DNA from: Bacillota bacterium
Lineage (GTDB): Bacteria; Bacillota; Clostridia; Lachnospirales; Lachnospiraceae
NCBI GenBank assembly: GCA_023413555.1
Contig: JAEZPG010000087.1
Span: 1-39,588 of the forward strand
Length of the DNA stretch: 39,588 nucleotides
Direction: 5' to 3'
Of this stretch, positions 7,979 through 16,242 are shown piece after piece. A program made the position numbers and the translations under genes. The stretch's first letter is position 1; every line of letters starts with the position of its first letter. Below the pieces are notes generated by a model. It saw only the letters and a list, made by a program, of their open reading frames with translations. It had not been told where the DNA came from and did no database searches.

Positions 7979-9053
7979 TATAAAAGAGACAGTGTCAGGT
8001 AGCATCTATCGAGATGTGGAGCAGATAGCCAAAACAGATTTGCCATGGGAAAAATTAAAAGATAAGACTTTACTCATTACGGGTGCAAATGGCTTTATCA
8101 GTTATTATCTGGTAGCAGCCATGATGCTGCGGAATGATCTATATCAGGATAATATCAAAGTAATTGGAATTGTCCGTAATGCAGCTAATGCAGAGAAGAA
8201 GTTTGGTTACTTGGCAAAGCGTAAAGATTTAACGCTGATTGTACAGGATATCTGCGATTCTATAGATATTACTGCTACAGTGGACTATGTGATTCATGCA
8301 GCAAGTCAGGCTAGTGCCTATTACTTTGAAAATGACCCGGTTGGTACCATTGATGCCAATTTATCCGGTACTAGCAATGTGTTAAAGTTAGCAAAGGAAA
8401 AGAATGCAGCAGCTACTTTATTTATATCCAGTCTAAAAGTCTATGGTCAGGTTACAGATGGATCTAGTACTTTAAAGGAAGAGAAGATTGGTTATATAGA
8501 CCAGACGGATTATAAGAATTGCTATGCCATTGGAAAACGTGCTTCCGAAACTCTATGTGCTAGCTACTGTAAGCAGTATGGGATGAATGTAAAGATTGCT
8601 CGCCCAAGTTATATCTATGGACCAAGCAGTCTAGACGATGACCGTGTATGGGCACAGTTTATTGCCAATGTCGTAAAGGGCGAAAGTATCTTATTAAAGA
8701 GTAATGGTGGAGCCTACCGTTCCTTTTGCTATGTGACAGATACAGTAACAGCCTTATTATTTATTTTGTTAAATGGTGAGAATGTATATCCTTACAATAT
8801 TGCTGCAAATCACTCTAATACTACCATCCGTGGTTTTGCAAGAGAGGCAGTCAAAGTTTTTCCGGAAAGAAACCTTTCCTTATCCTTTGCAAATAAAGAA
8901 GATGAAATAGAACCAGATCTTACTAAATTCAAAAACACACCAGAAATATTAGATCAATCCAGAATCACCGGATTAGGCTGGACGGCTGAGGTGGACCTGG
9001 CGGAAGGAATCAAGAGATCCGTGGAAACCTTAGAGGAAATTTGTAAGGCGTAG
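7968..9053 (+). CDS. Extended SDR NAD-dependent epimerase/dehydratase
   Basis: A 361-residue extended short-chain dehydrogenase. It has a Rossmann glycine motif TGANGFIS at 38-45, an HAAS segment, SSLKVYG, and an intact catalytic Y186-A-I-G-K190. Later come RPSYIYGP and a C-terminal substrate domain with DLAEGIKRSVE. Such enzymes epimerise, dehydrate or reduce nucleotide sugars or sugar phosphates. The exact reaction cannot be called. It overlaps the TarI-like gene by 11 bases and sits just before a gene whose N-half looks like a decayed relative of the same fold. It could therefore supply the polyol phosphate or act on the CDP-sugar, in the place usually held by TarJ. The start overlaps the upstream stop codon and has a GAAGGAAGAG site. 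Confidence 0.85.
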   Translation: MEFSIKETVSGSIYRDVEQIAKTDLPWEKLKDKTLLITGANGFISYYLVAAMMLRNDLYQDNIKVIGIVRNAANAEKKFGYLAKRKDLTLIVQDICDSIDITATVDYVIHAASQASAYYFENDPVGTIDANLSGTSNVLKLAKEKNAAATLFISSLKVYGQVTDGSSTLKEEKIGYIDQTDYKNCYAIGKRASETLCASYCKQYGMNVKIARPSYIYGPSSLDDDRVWAQFIANVVKGESILLKSNGGAYRSFCYVTDTVTALLFILLNGENVYPYNIAANHSNTTIRGFAREAVKVFPERNLSLSFANKEDEIEPDLTKFKNTPEILDQSRITGLGWTAEVDLAEGIKRSVETLEEICKA

Positions 9054-9081
9054 GTTATCTCGTTTAAGTGAGGATATGATA

Positions 9082-10929
9082 ATGCATTTAAAAGATTTTT
9101 TAAATGAGTATGAGTTAGATGCAATCGAATCTATCTTGGAAAATAAGCAGTTAAATAGAGAATTGTTCAGAGAGAAACGAATAGTATGCCTTGGATCAGA
9201 TGTAAAATGTCTGGTTAAGGCTATTATTTGTTCTTTTTTGGTGCTTAACGATAGCTATAAAGAGAATATAACAGTATATTACGTTAAAACTCAGGAATCA
9301 GAGTTGGAATCAATCTTTCCAAAGGAGTTTTTAGAACGAACAGATTTGATTGAAGTAAGTGTAGCAAATCTATCCCAACTTCAGACAGTGGATTATTGTG
9401 TTGATCCGGGCTTTTGTAATATAAAGATGGATGAATCAGACAGAATTGAAAGACAGAATTTCATTGAGGGTGTGGTACAAGCCCTAGCAGATAAATGCTT
9501 GAAGAGAATGATTCTTCTATCAGATTATAGAAGTTATTCCAACGTTGATTCAGGCGTTGTCGTAGCAGAACATGAGTATGAGACGGACCAGTTTGGTAAT
9601 TCTATCCGTACTTATGAACAATATATCATAGACCAAGCGGATAAACTTAAGGCAGCATATGTGGTACTGCGTTCTGCCATTGCTTTAGGGGGGAAAGATT
9701 TTGACAGTCATCCACTACATGAGATGATAAAACAGTGTGGACAGAGTGAAGAGGTTACGCTTTATCTGAACCCGGATAAATATACCTTCCTCTATTTAAG
9801 TGATTTGTTGGGTGCAGTGTTATATACAACGGCATTAAAAAATGAAAATGAAGTATATAATGTTTCAAGTGCCAATGCTTCCATTACTACCTTTGAAATA
9901 GGACGAATACTATCAGAAACGATAAAGGATAGAACAAAACTGAGTTTTATCCATGGAAGAGGAGAAAACTCAGAATCGATTGCAATTGATTCTTCAAAGC
10001 TACTATTAGCTGGTTTTTCTGGCAGGATTGATGTTCAAGACGGCTTCGAAATGGCATTAAAAGCAGAAATAGTGAAGGATTCCACCTTTCTTTTCCATGA
10101 TACTTACAATGGGAAATTGTCTTCTATCCAACAATTGATGCTCAAAGTAATCTTAGAGATCGATACCATATGTAAAAAGCATGGTATCAAATATTTCCTA
10201 GGAGGAGGAACTTTATTAGGTGCCATTAGACATCAGGGATTTATCCCTTGGGATGACGATGCAGATATCATGATGCTTAGAAAGGATTATGATCGTTTTG
10301 TGCAAGTGGCATCTCATGACCTCCCAGATTATTTACAGTTGCAAACGGCTAAGACAGATAAGAATAATCATTTCTTTAGTAAGATAAGAATTAAAAATAC
10401 CATATGTGCGACGGAATTTACTAAAAAACTAACAGATATCAATGTAGGGTTGTTTGTAGATATTTTTCCTCATGATTATACAGCAAATTCTAAGTTTGGA
10501 CAAAGAGTGCATCAGAATTTGACTGTTCTTACTAGGTCTCTTGTATATAATAAATGGAATGATACGTACGTACATGGTGATGGAAGTCATAAATTATATC
10601 GATTTTTTGCCTCTGTTTTAAAAACAGTATTGCCAATGAGGTTTTTGGAATGGCTACAATTTAAGGTAATCGAGCATTATAAAAATAAGAAGAACAGAAA
10701 ATTTTTATATGATGGCATGGGCCAAAACCTTAAGAAAGGACCATTCCCTAAAGAGTGGTTAGAGGAAGCAATATATGTTCCTTTTGAATCTGTTAAGCTA
10801 CCAGTTCCAAAGGAGTATGATAAATATTTAAAGCATTTATATGGTGACTATATGCAGATGATTGGAATCTCCAAAAGAAAGAATAGCCATAACATTTATC
10901 TGCTTGACTTAGGACCTTATATAAAATAG
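9082..10929 (+). CDS. Fusion of degenerate SDR-like domain with LicD phosphotransferase
   Basis: A 615-residue two-domain protein. Residues about 25-330 follow the extended SDR pattern (LSDYRSYSN, YVVLRSAIALGG, YLSDLLGAVL, VYNVSSANASIT). The glycine-rich nucleotide motif is replaced by LGSDVKC and the YxxxK pair is absent, so catalysis is doubtful. Residues about 342-600 form a LicD domain with GGGTLLGA at 374-381 and the metal-binding WDDDAD around Asp391. LicD proteins move phospho-alcohol groups such as phosphocholine, and the related eukaryotic fukutin/FKRP use CDP-ribitol. Next to a TarI/IspD-like enzyme, transfer of a CDP-activated polyol phosphate is a fair guess. An ATG at 9076 is only two bases from the GAGG site; the ATG at 9082 has proper spacing. 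The gene is co-oriented 28 bases after the SDR. Confidence 0.82.
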   Translation: MHLKDFLNEYELDAIESILENKQLNRELFREKRIVCLGSDVKCLVKAIICSFLVLNDSYKENITVYYVKTQESELESIFPKEFLERTDLIEVSVANLSQLQTVDYCVDPGFCNIKMDESDRIERQNFIEGVVQALADKCLKRMILLSDYRSYSNVDSGVVVAEHEYETDQFGNSIRTYEQYIIDQADKLKAAYVVLRSAIALGGKDFDSHPLHEMIKQCGQSEEVTLYLNPDKYTFLYLSDLLGAVLYTTALKNENEVYNVSSANASITTFEIGRILSETIKDRTKLSFIHGRGENSESIAIDSSKLLLAGFSGRIDVQDGFEMALKAEIVKDSTFLFHDTYNGKLSSIQQLMLKVILEIDTICKKHGIKYFLGGGTLLGAIRHQGFIPWDDDADIMMLRKDYDRFVQVASHDLPDYLQLQTAKTDKNNHFFSKIRIKNTICATEFTKKLTDINVGLFVDIFPHDYTANSKFGQRVHQNLTVLTRSLVYNKWNDTYVHGDGSHKLYRFFASVLKTVLPMRFLEWLQFKVIEHYKNKKNRKFLYDGMGQNLKKGPFPKEWLEEAIYVPFESVKLPVPKEYDKYLKHLYGDYMQMIGISKRKNSHNIYLLDLGPYIK

Positions 10930-10957
10930 CGAATAAATAAGTGTTAGGAGGTGACAT

Positions 10958-13651
10958 ATGAACAGAAGAAAATTTACCATCAATCTGTATGGACAAAACA
11001 AGGATAAAATAGCAAATGTACTGAAGAACATCTGGAAGGAAGCAAAGTATGCTCCTAATATCGACTTACAAGTTATTGTATTAGATGGGTCAGGGGAGAT
11101 AAATGACTTAAAATCAGTATGTTTTCAGGAGCCTGGTATATATTTAATGCAGTACATCAATTGTGAAGGAAAGACACCGGCTCAGGTTTTTAACCAGTCC
11201 AAAGAGTTGTGGACAGGGGAATATGTCACTTATATAACAGAAAATATGACATACGAAGAAGGTGCACTTTTTGCAATCAACCACTATATACAGAACAGTA
11301 ATAGTCATTTGGTTTGTCTGACACCAATGCTTATAGATGCTGAAGGCAAAAAAAATGACTATTTGAGTTTTAATGAACGTAATACCAATATTAATTTGGT
11401 GAAAGACTGTTATCGTATTAATATGAATTATAATAGTTTTTTTACCCATGTGGAAGAACTTAAAGATAGTAAGGTACGCGAGGATCTATTACACCAGTCT
11501 TTTACAGATCTTTTGTTGCATCTGTATGGACAGTGTAAACATTGTTATGACATAGTTGATAAGAAGATATATATTCAGAATGAACTGGAGATAGATTCCT
11601 TTAATTATCCGGATCAGTATTGTAAAACGTGGTACACAGAGGAACTGGAGCAATATATACTTCCAACACTTAAAAATGAAACCTACGAGTATAAAAAATA
11701 CGCAATGCTGTATCTATTAATGATAAAGTTTGCTTGTAATATAAATGATCGACAGAAAGATATTTTGCATCATGATGAACTAGAAGTATTCTTTGACAAA
11801 GTGAGTGAAGCATTACAGTATATTCCAGATTCTATTATCTCTCAGTACGAAACTGATACTAGACGTGTACTGCCGCGTTTTATGGGACTGAATCTGCTAC
11901 GCTTAAAATACAAGAGTTATGATGGAATACCTGAACTAAGAGAGCAAGAGGGAAGTCTGATAGGTGTCTTTAGAGAAACTTCGATAGAGAATTTTAATAA
12001 TATAAAACTAAATATCCAAGCTATTAATTATGAACAGGATAACCTTGTAATAGAGGGAAATTTACTCAATGCATATTTCCTTGACTATGACCAGATTAAG
12101 GTGATGGCCAAGATAGCTGGAACAACATACGAAGGGGTACGTAATAATATCTATTCCTTAACAAAATATTTTAATAAAACTGTCCAAAAAAGCTTTACCT
12201 TTCGTCTTTTCATTCCGGTTGAGAGAATTACCTCTACTGTAAAATTTGAAATCAAATTGGAATATAAGGGATATACAAAAGCTTTGGATTTAATATTTAC
12301 TAAGATACAGTCCAGACTCTATGAAAAGTTTCAGAAGGCATACTGGTGTTTTGGAAACCATATTTTAAAGTATAATGGCCAATCCAAACAGCTTATTATT
12401 CTGAAGAAGAATTCTTTAAGAGTTCTGAAAAATGAGATTGTTTATGCCTTTCATATAATGCGAAATGGGAAGAGTAAGCTTCGGACCTTAAAATGTGTGT
12501 GCCTTCGTTTACTATATTGGATAACAAGACCATTTTTCTATAAAAAACAGATTTGGTTAACCTATGACCAGATGTTTAAAGGTGGAGACAATGGAGAGTA
12601 TTTCTACCGGTATGTTTCAGAAAGAAGAGAAAAAAGGAATATCAAGATTTACTATGTTCTCAATAAGAACGCACCGGAATATAGTCATCTGAAAGAGAAA
12701 TATGGTACAGTTTTGAGTTTTAACTCTCTGTGGCATAAAATCATCTCGTTGCATAGCACAGTCATATTTGCTACTCGTGTGGATGTAGAATTATCCTGTG
12801 GTTTTTGGTCTGAAGTAGAGAAATATGTGAGGGATTTATTTGGTGCAGAGATTATGTGTCTGCAACATGGACTTACTATTCAAAGAATTGCTCAGTATCA
12901 GAATCGCTTGCATGACAACATTAAACTATATTTTTGCGTATCCAATAAGGAAATAGATAATCTGTCCAAATCTATATACGGATATAAACCAGAACAGCTT
13001 ATTCTGACAGGGGCACCCAGATACGATGGATTAACTAATGAGGACAAGCGATTTATCTTAATTAGTCCTACCTGGCGACGCAACGTCATTGCAGGTGTAA
13101 ATAAAAAGGGACATATGCACATGTATAATGAGGAATTTAAAAATACTAAATATTTTAAGATATATAATTCCTTAATTAATAACAAAATATTACTTCAAGC
13201 TGCAAAAGAAAATAACTACAGAATCAAATATTTGATTCATCCCGTACTCAGTCAGCAGAGTGAGGATTTTGATCGCAATGAGTATGTTGATATTGTAGCC
13301 GGAGCTGGAGATATTAGTTATGAGAAAATGCTAAAAGAAGCCTCTCTTATGGTAACAGATTATTCTGGAATACAGTTTGATTTTGCATCCATGAGAAAAC
13401 CACTGGTATATTATCATCCAGATGCTTTACCACCTCAGTACGAAGAAGGTGGTTTTGAATATACAACAGAAGGATTTGGTCCAGTATGCATTACGGAAGA
13501 ACAGGTAGTAGCTGAATTAAGTGAGTATATGAGTAAGAATTGTGAAATAAAAGAGGAATACGAAAACCGGATTATCGAATTCTTTCCATATCATGATAAA
13601 GACAACTGTAAACGTGTATATGAAGCAGTTGTAAAGCATCTTAAGTTGTAA
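10958..13651 (+). CDS. Second TagF-like glycerophosphotransferase with degenerate GT-A N-domain
   Basis: An 897-residue paralogue of the product of 664-3297, sharing the same domain order. The N-terminal 250 residues resemble GT2 (INLYGQNKDKI, VIVLDGSGEI) but have YITENMTYEEG where a DxD is expected. A middle domain is unrecognised, and from about 535 a Glyphos_transf domain opens with the TYDQMFKGGDNGEYFYRY block. Catalytic signatures are LQHG with His637, SPTWRR, LIHP with His761 and VTDYSG with Asp801. It probably adds phospho-alcohol units from a CDP donor to a wall polymer. AGGAGG lies six bases before the ATG. It ends the operon begun at 3495. Two such enzymes in one locus suggest two linkages or two polymer blocks, although redundancy is possible. 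Confidence 0.85.
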   Translation: MNRRKFTINLYGQNKDKIANVLKNIWKEAKYAPNIDLQVIVLDGSGEINDLKSVCFQEPGIYLMQYINCEGKTPAQVFNQSKELWTGEYVTYITENMTYEEGALFAINHYIQNSNSHLVCLTPMLIDAEGKKNDYLSFNERNTNINLVKDCYRINMNYNSFFTHVEELKDSKVREDLLHQSFTDLLLHLYGQCKHCYDIVDKKIYIQNELEIDSFNYPDQYCKTWYTEELEQYILPTLKNETYEYKKYAMLYLLMIKFACNINDRQKDILHHDELEVFFDKVSEALQYIPDSIISQYETDTRRVLPRFMGLNLLRLKYKSYDGIPELREQEGSLIGVFRETSIENFNNIKLNIQAINYEQDNLVIEGNLLNAYFLDYDQIKVMAKIAGTTYEGVRNNIYSLTKYFNKTVQKSFTFRLFIPVERITSTVKFEIKLEYKGYTKALDLIFTKIQSRLYEKFQKAYWCFGNHILKYNGQSKQLIILKKNSLRVLKNEIVYAFHIMRNGKSKLRTLKCVCLRLLYWITRPFFYKKQIWLTYDQMFKGGDNGEYFYRYVSERREKRNIKIYYVLNKNAPEYSHLKEKYGTVLSFNSLWHKIISLHSTVIFATRVDVELSCGFWSEVEKYVRDLFGAEIMCLQHGLTIQRIAQYQNRLHDNIKLYFCVSNKEIDNLSKSIYGYKPEQLILTGAPRYDGLTNEDKRFILISPTWRRNVIAGVNKKGHMHMYNEEFKNTKYFKIYNSLINNKILLQAAKENNYRIKYLIHPVLSQQSEDFDRNEYVDIVAGAGDISYEKMLKEASLMVTDYSGIQFDFASMRKPLVYYHPDALPPQYEEGGFEYTTEGFGPVCITEEQVVAELSEYMSKNCEIKEEYENRIIEFFPYHDKDNCKRVYEAVVKHLKL

Positions 13652-13706
13652 GGGTACTAGGAATGTAATATGATATACGAGCGACAATAGATACTATCCG
13701 AGAAAA

Positions 13707-13771
13707 GAACTCCTATTATTAGAACTCCTTTTGTGATTGATAATGATAAAAATACTTTGATTTGTTATAAT
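13707..13771 (+). promoter_or_regulatory. AT-rich upstream region with direct repeat and a TATAAT box
   Basis: GAACTCCT occurs at 13707-13714 and again at 13722-13729, one and a half helical turns apart. A TATAAT follows at 13766-13771 without a good -35 at 17 bases. This could be a regulated promoter for the beta-helix gene, but the evidence is thin. I see no clear terminator after 13651. Confidence 0.25.
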
Positions 13772-13836
13772 TAAATTATCAAATAAAGTCGAAGTATATT
13801 CAAATAAACAAATTCTAATAAATTGGAGATGGTAGG

Positions 13837-16215
13837 ATGAAGATAAAATGGGTATTGGGTAGAGCAATCATGGTTGGATTCCTTGTATTTGCTATAAATA
13901 CGGGTATTCTTACGCCTGCAAAGAAGGTAGAAGCAGCCAGCAAAAAGACATATACGATTACTACCAATACAAAGCCAGTAGGGAAACAATTTATAAAAAG
14001 TAAAAATTATAATGCTAAAACAAAACATTATTATTTATTGAGGTCCTATATGGAGCTTTTAGAGAAACAGGGCGGTGGGACTCTGGTTCTCAAGAAGGGG
14101 GTATACAAGATTACAAATACCATCTGTGTACCTTCAAATGTCACGATTAAATTAAGCAAGGGAACCATTCTTCAAAAGCTGAACTCTACTGGGGTAAAGG
14201 CAATGAAGGCTTCTGGTACCATGTTTTATCTAGTCCCCCCAAGTAAGTCGAATAAAAAAAATGCAACCTATGGATATAAAGGTGCTCGTAATATAACTAT
14301 CATAGGAGAAGAGGGGTCTGCTATTGACATGGGTGGAAGTTCGTCTAATGCTATTTATATGGCCCATAGTTATAATATATTGATTAAAGGGATCACCTTT
14401 AAAAACGTTAAGGGTTCAAATTATATCATTACTGTAAATGGATGCAATAAAGTAAGAATCTACTACTGTAACTTCAGTGGGCAAAAATCCAAAACTGTAG
14501 CCATTCTATTAGAAATTCCAGCAAAAGGGAAAAAACAGACGCAGGCTTGGGTAAAGCAGGATAATACCGTTAATAATAATATCAACATATGCCGATGTAA
14601 CTTTACAAATCTATATCGGGGAATCATAAGTGCACGTTTTGTAAAGGATAAATATCATACAAAAATTAACATTTTGAATAATAGATTTCAGTATATAGGT
14701 GATGATGTAATCAGAGCTATAAACTGGGATGCACCTGTAATTCAGAATAATACCTTTGATACGGCAGGCACTGGTGCTAAGATTATAAAAGGCCTTGATT
14801 CCTTTGCTCGAGGTATCTATTTAGGTGGAGTGAAGAATCCTGTTGTTTCAGAAAATAAATTTTCTTCCATCCCACTTCCTATCATGATTGGACCTTATGA
14901 CAATTCAGATTCAGAGTTAAAAAAGGCGAATAAGAGTACTAAAAACACGGTAAATAGTGCTCAGATTGTTGAGATGTATAAAAAGAATTCCTGCATTAAT
15001 TCGGTTTTACCATATGTAAGATATCTTACTAATTCTAAAACCCAAAATTATAAGTACTATTTTTATGAGGAAGCCAATAAAACCTACACAGTGTCTCCAG
15101 ACAGCCTACCTTATAAACTAGATGGTATGGTTTTGTCCACATATAATGAGTATACTAAACAGCATTATATGTTACAGTCCTATCTGAATCAGATTGAGGC
15201 AAACGGTGGCGGAACTCTGGTTCTTAAAGCGGGTGTATATAAAGTGCCTGTAGAAGTGGCGGTTGGTTCCAACACTACCATTCGTTTTGAATCAGGAGCT
15301 TATGTACAGCATACTGAGGTAACCGGTAGTAAAAATCTTCTAAGCACATCGGGCGTGTTTGCCCTTGTATCACCAAACGGGAAAAGGGTAGGCAATAAAT
15401 ATTCTGGTTACAGTGGCGCCAAAAACATAAAATTCATTGGACCTGACACGAAGGATGGAGGTATTGATGTCAACGGCCGCTCTGCGGCAGCTATTCTTTT
15501 GTGCCACAACTATAATGTCACCTTTGATAATGTGCATTTTAAAAATCATAATGGCGGCCATTTTATCGAACTGGATGCTTCTCGTAAAGTATTGATAAAA
15601 AACTGTGTTTTTAAAGGATATAGAGTTCCTTCTTCTGGATCAAATGAGGCGATTAATCTGGATATTCCAGATAAGAGTACCGGTGGTTTTGTTCGAACCT
15701 GGACTAAGTATGATAAGACAGCAGATGATGATATTATTATTGAGAATAATATATTTCATAACTTGACCTCTGCAATTGGAAGCCACCATTATACAGATGG
15801 CCCATGGCATACAAATGTCATTATTAGGAATAATAGCTTTTCCAATATTAGTTATTATCCGATTCGTGTGATGCAAATGGATGCTCCAGTGATTGAAAAT
15901 AATATATTCACTAATATAGGGATTAATCGGCCAGATAATGCTACCTACAGTATCTTTATGAGCGGAGTTAAAAATCCAGTAATAAGAAACAATACAATAA
16001 AAGATAGCAACGCATATATTGCTATCTGCTTACGAAAAATTACTGGTAATGCTATTTTAGATAGCTATCCGGTTTTAAAAAATATTGTGACCAAAGAGCA
16101 ATTGAATATGATGAAATATCAGAATCAACTTATTAATGTGGAGCGTAATTATATCTATTATACCACTGTGTTGAACCCAACAATGAATCAGGTCACAAAG
16201 TATTATATACAGTAA
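13837..16215 (+). CDS. Secreted tandem right-handed beta-helix protein
   Basis: A 792-residue exported protein. A signal peptide spans about residues 1-33, with a hydrophobic core around 8-26 and likely cleavage near VEA-AS. The rest is two related units. Each begins with a long-helix segment and GGGTLVLK (residues 79 and 457), then G-V-Y-K, a polar strand series, YxGxxNIxxIG, and many NN-I/F strand-turn repeats typical of pectate-lyase-like helices. The unit period is about 378 residues. Such folds cut, epimerise or bind polysaccharides outside the cell. No LPXTG, SLH or transmembrane anchor is seen, so it may be released or held non-covalently. Its place in the locus suggests it acts on the polymer made here, or on a host or plant glycan. 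GGAGATGGTAGG lies just before the ATG. Confidence 0.8.
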   Translation: MKIKWVLGRAIMVGFLVFAINTGILTPAKKVEAASKKTYTITTNTKPVGKQFIKSKNYNAKTKHYYLLRSYMELLEKQGGGTLVLKKGVYKITNTICVPSNVTIKLSKGTILQKLNSTGVKAMKASGTMFYLVPPSKSNKKNATYGYKGARNITIIGEEGSAIDMGGSSSNAIYMAHSYNILIKGITFKNVKGSNYIITVNGCNKVRIYYCNFSGQKSKTVAILLEIPAKGKKQTQAWVKQDNTVNNNINICRCNFTNLYRGIISARFVKDKYHTKINILNNRFQYIGDDVIRAINWDAPVIQNNTFDTAGTGAKIIKGLDSFARGIYLGGVKNPVVSENKFSSIPLPIMIGPYDNSDSELKKANKSTKNTVNSAQIVEMYKKNSCINSVLPYVRYLTNSKTQNYKYYFYEEANKTYTVSPDSLPYKLDGMVLSTYNEYTKQHYMLQSYLNQIEANGGGTLVLKAGVYKVPVEVAVGSNTTIRFESGAYVQHTEVTGSKNLLSTSGVFALVSPNGKRVGNKYSGYSGAKNIKFIGPDTKDGGIDVNGRSAAAILLCHNYNVTFDNVHFKNHNGGHFIELDASRKVLIKNCVFKGYRVPSSGSNEAINLDIPDKSTGGFVRTWTKYDKTADDDIIIENNIFHNLTSAIGSHHYTDGPWHTNVIIRNNSFSNISYYPIRVMQMDAPVIENNIFTNIGINRPDNATYSIFMSGVKNPVIRNNTIKDSNAYIAICLRKITGNAILDSYPVLKNIVTKEQLNMMKYQNQLINVERNYIYYTTVLNPTMNQVTKYYIQ

Positions 16216-16242
16216 GGGAGAAGGATTCGGAGGGAAATGAAG

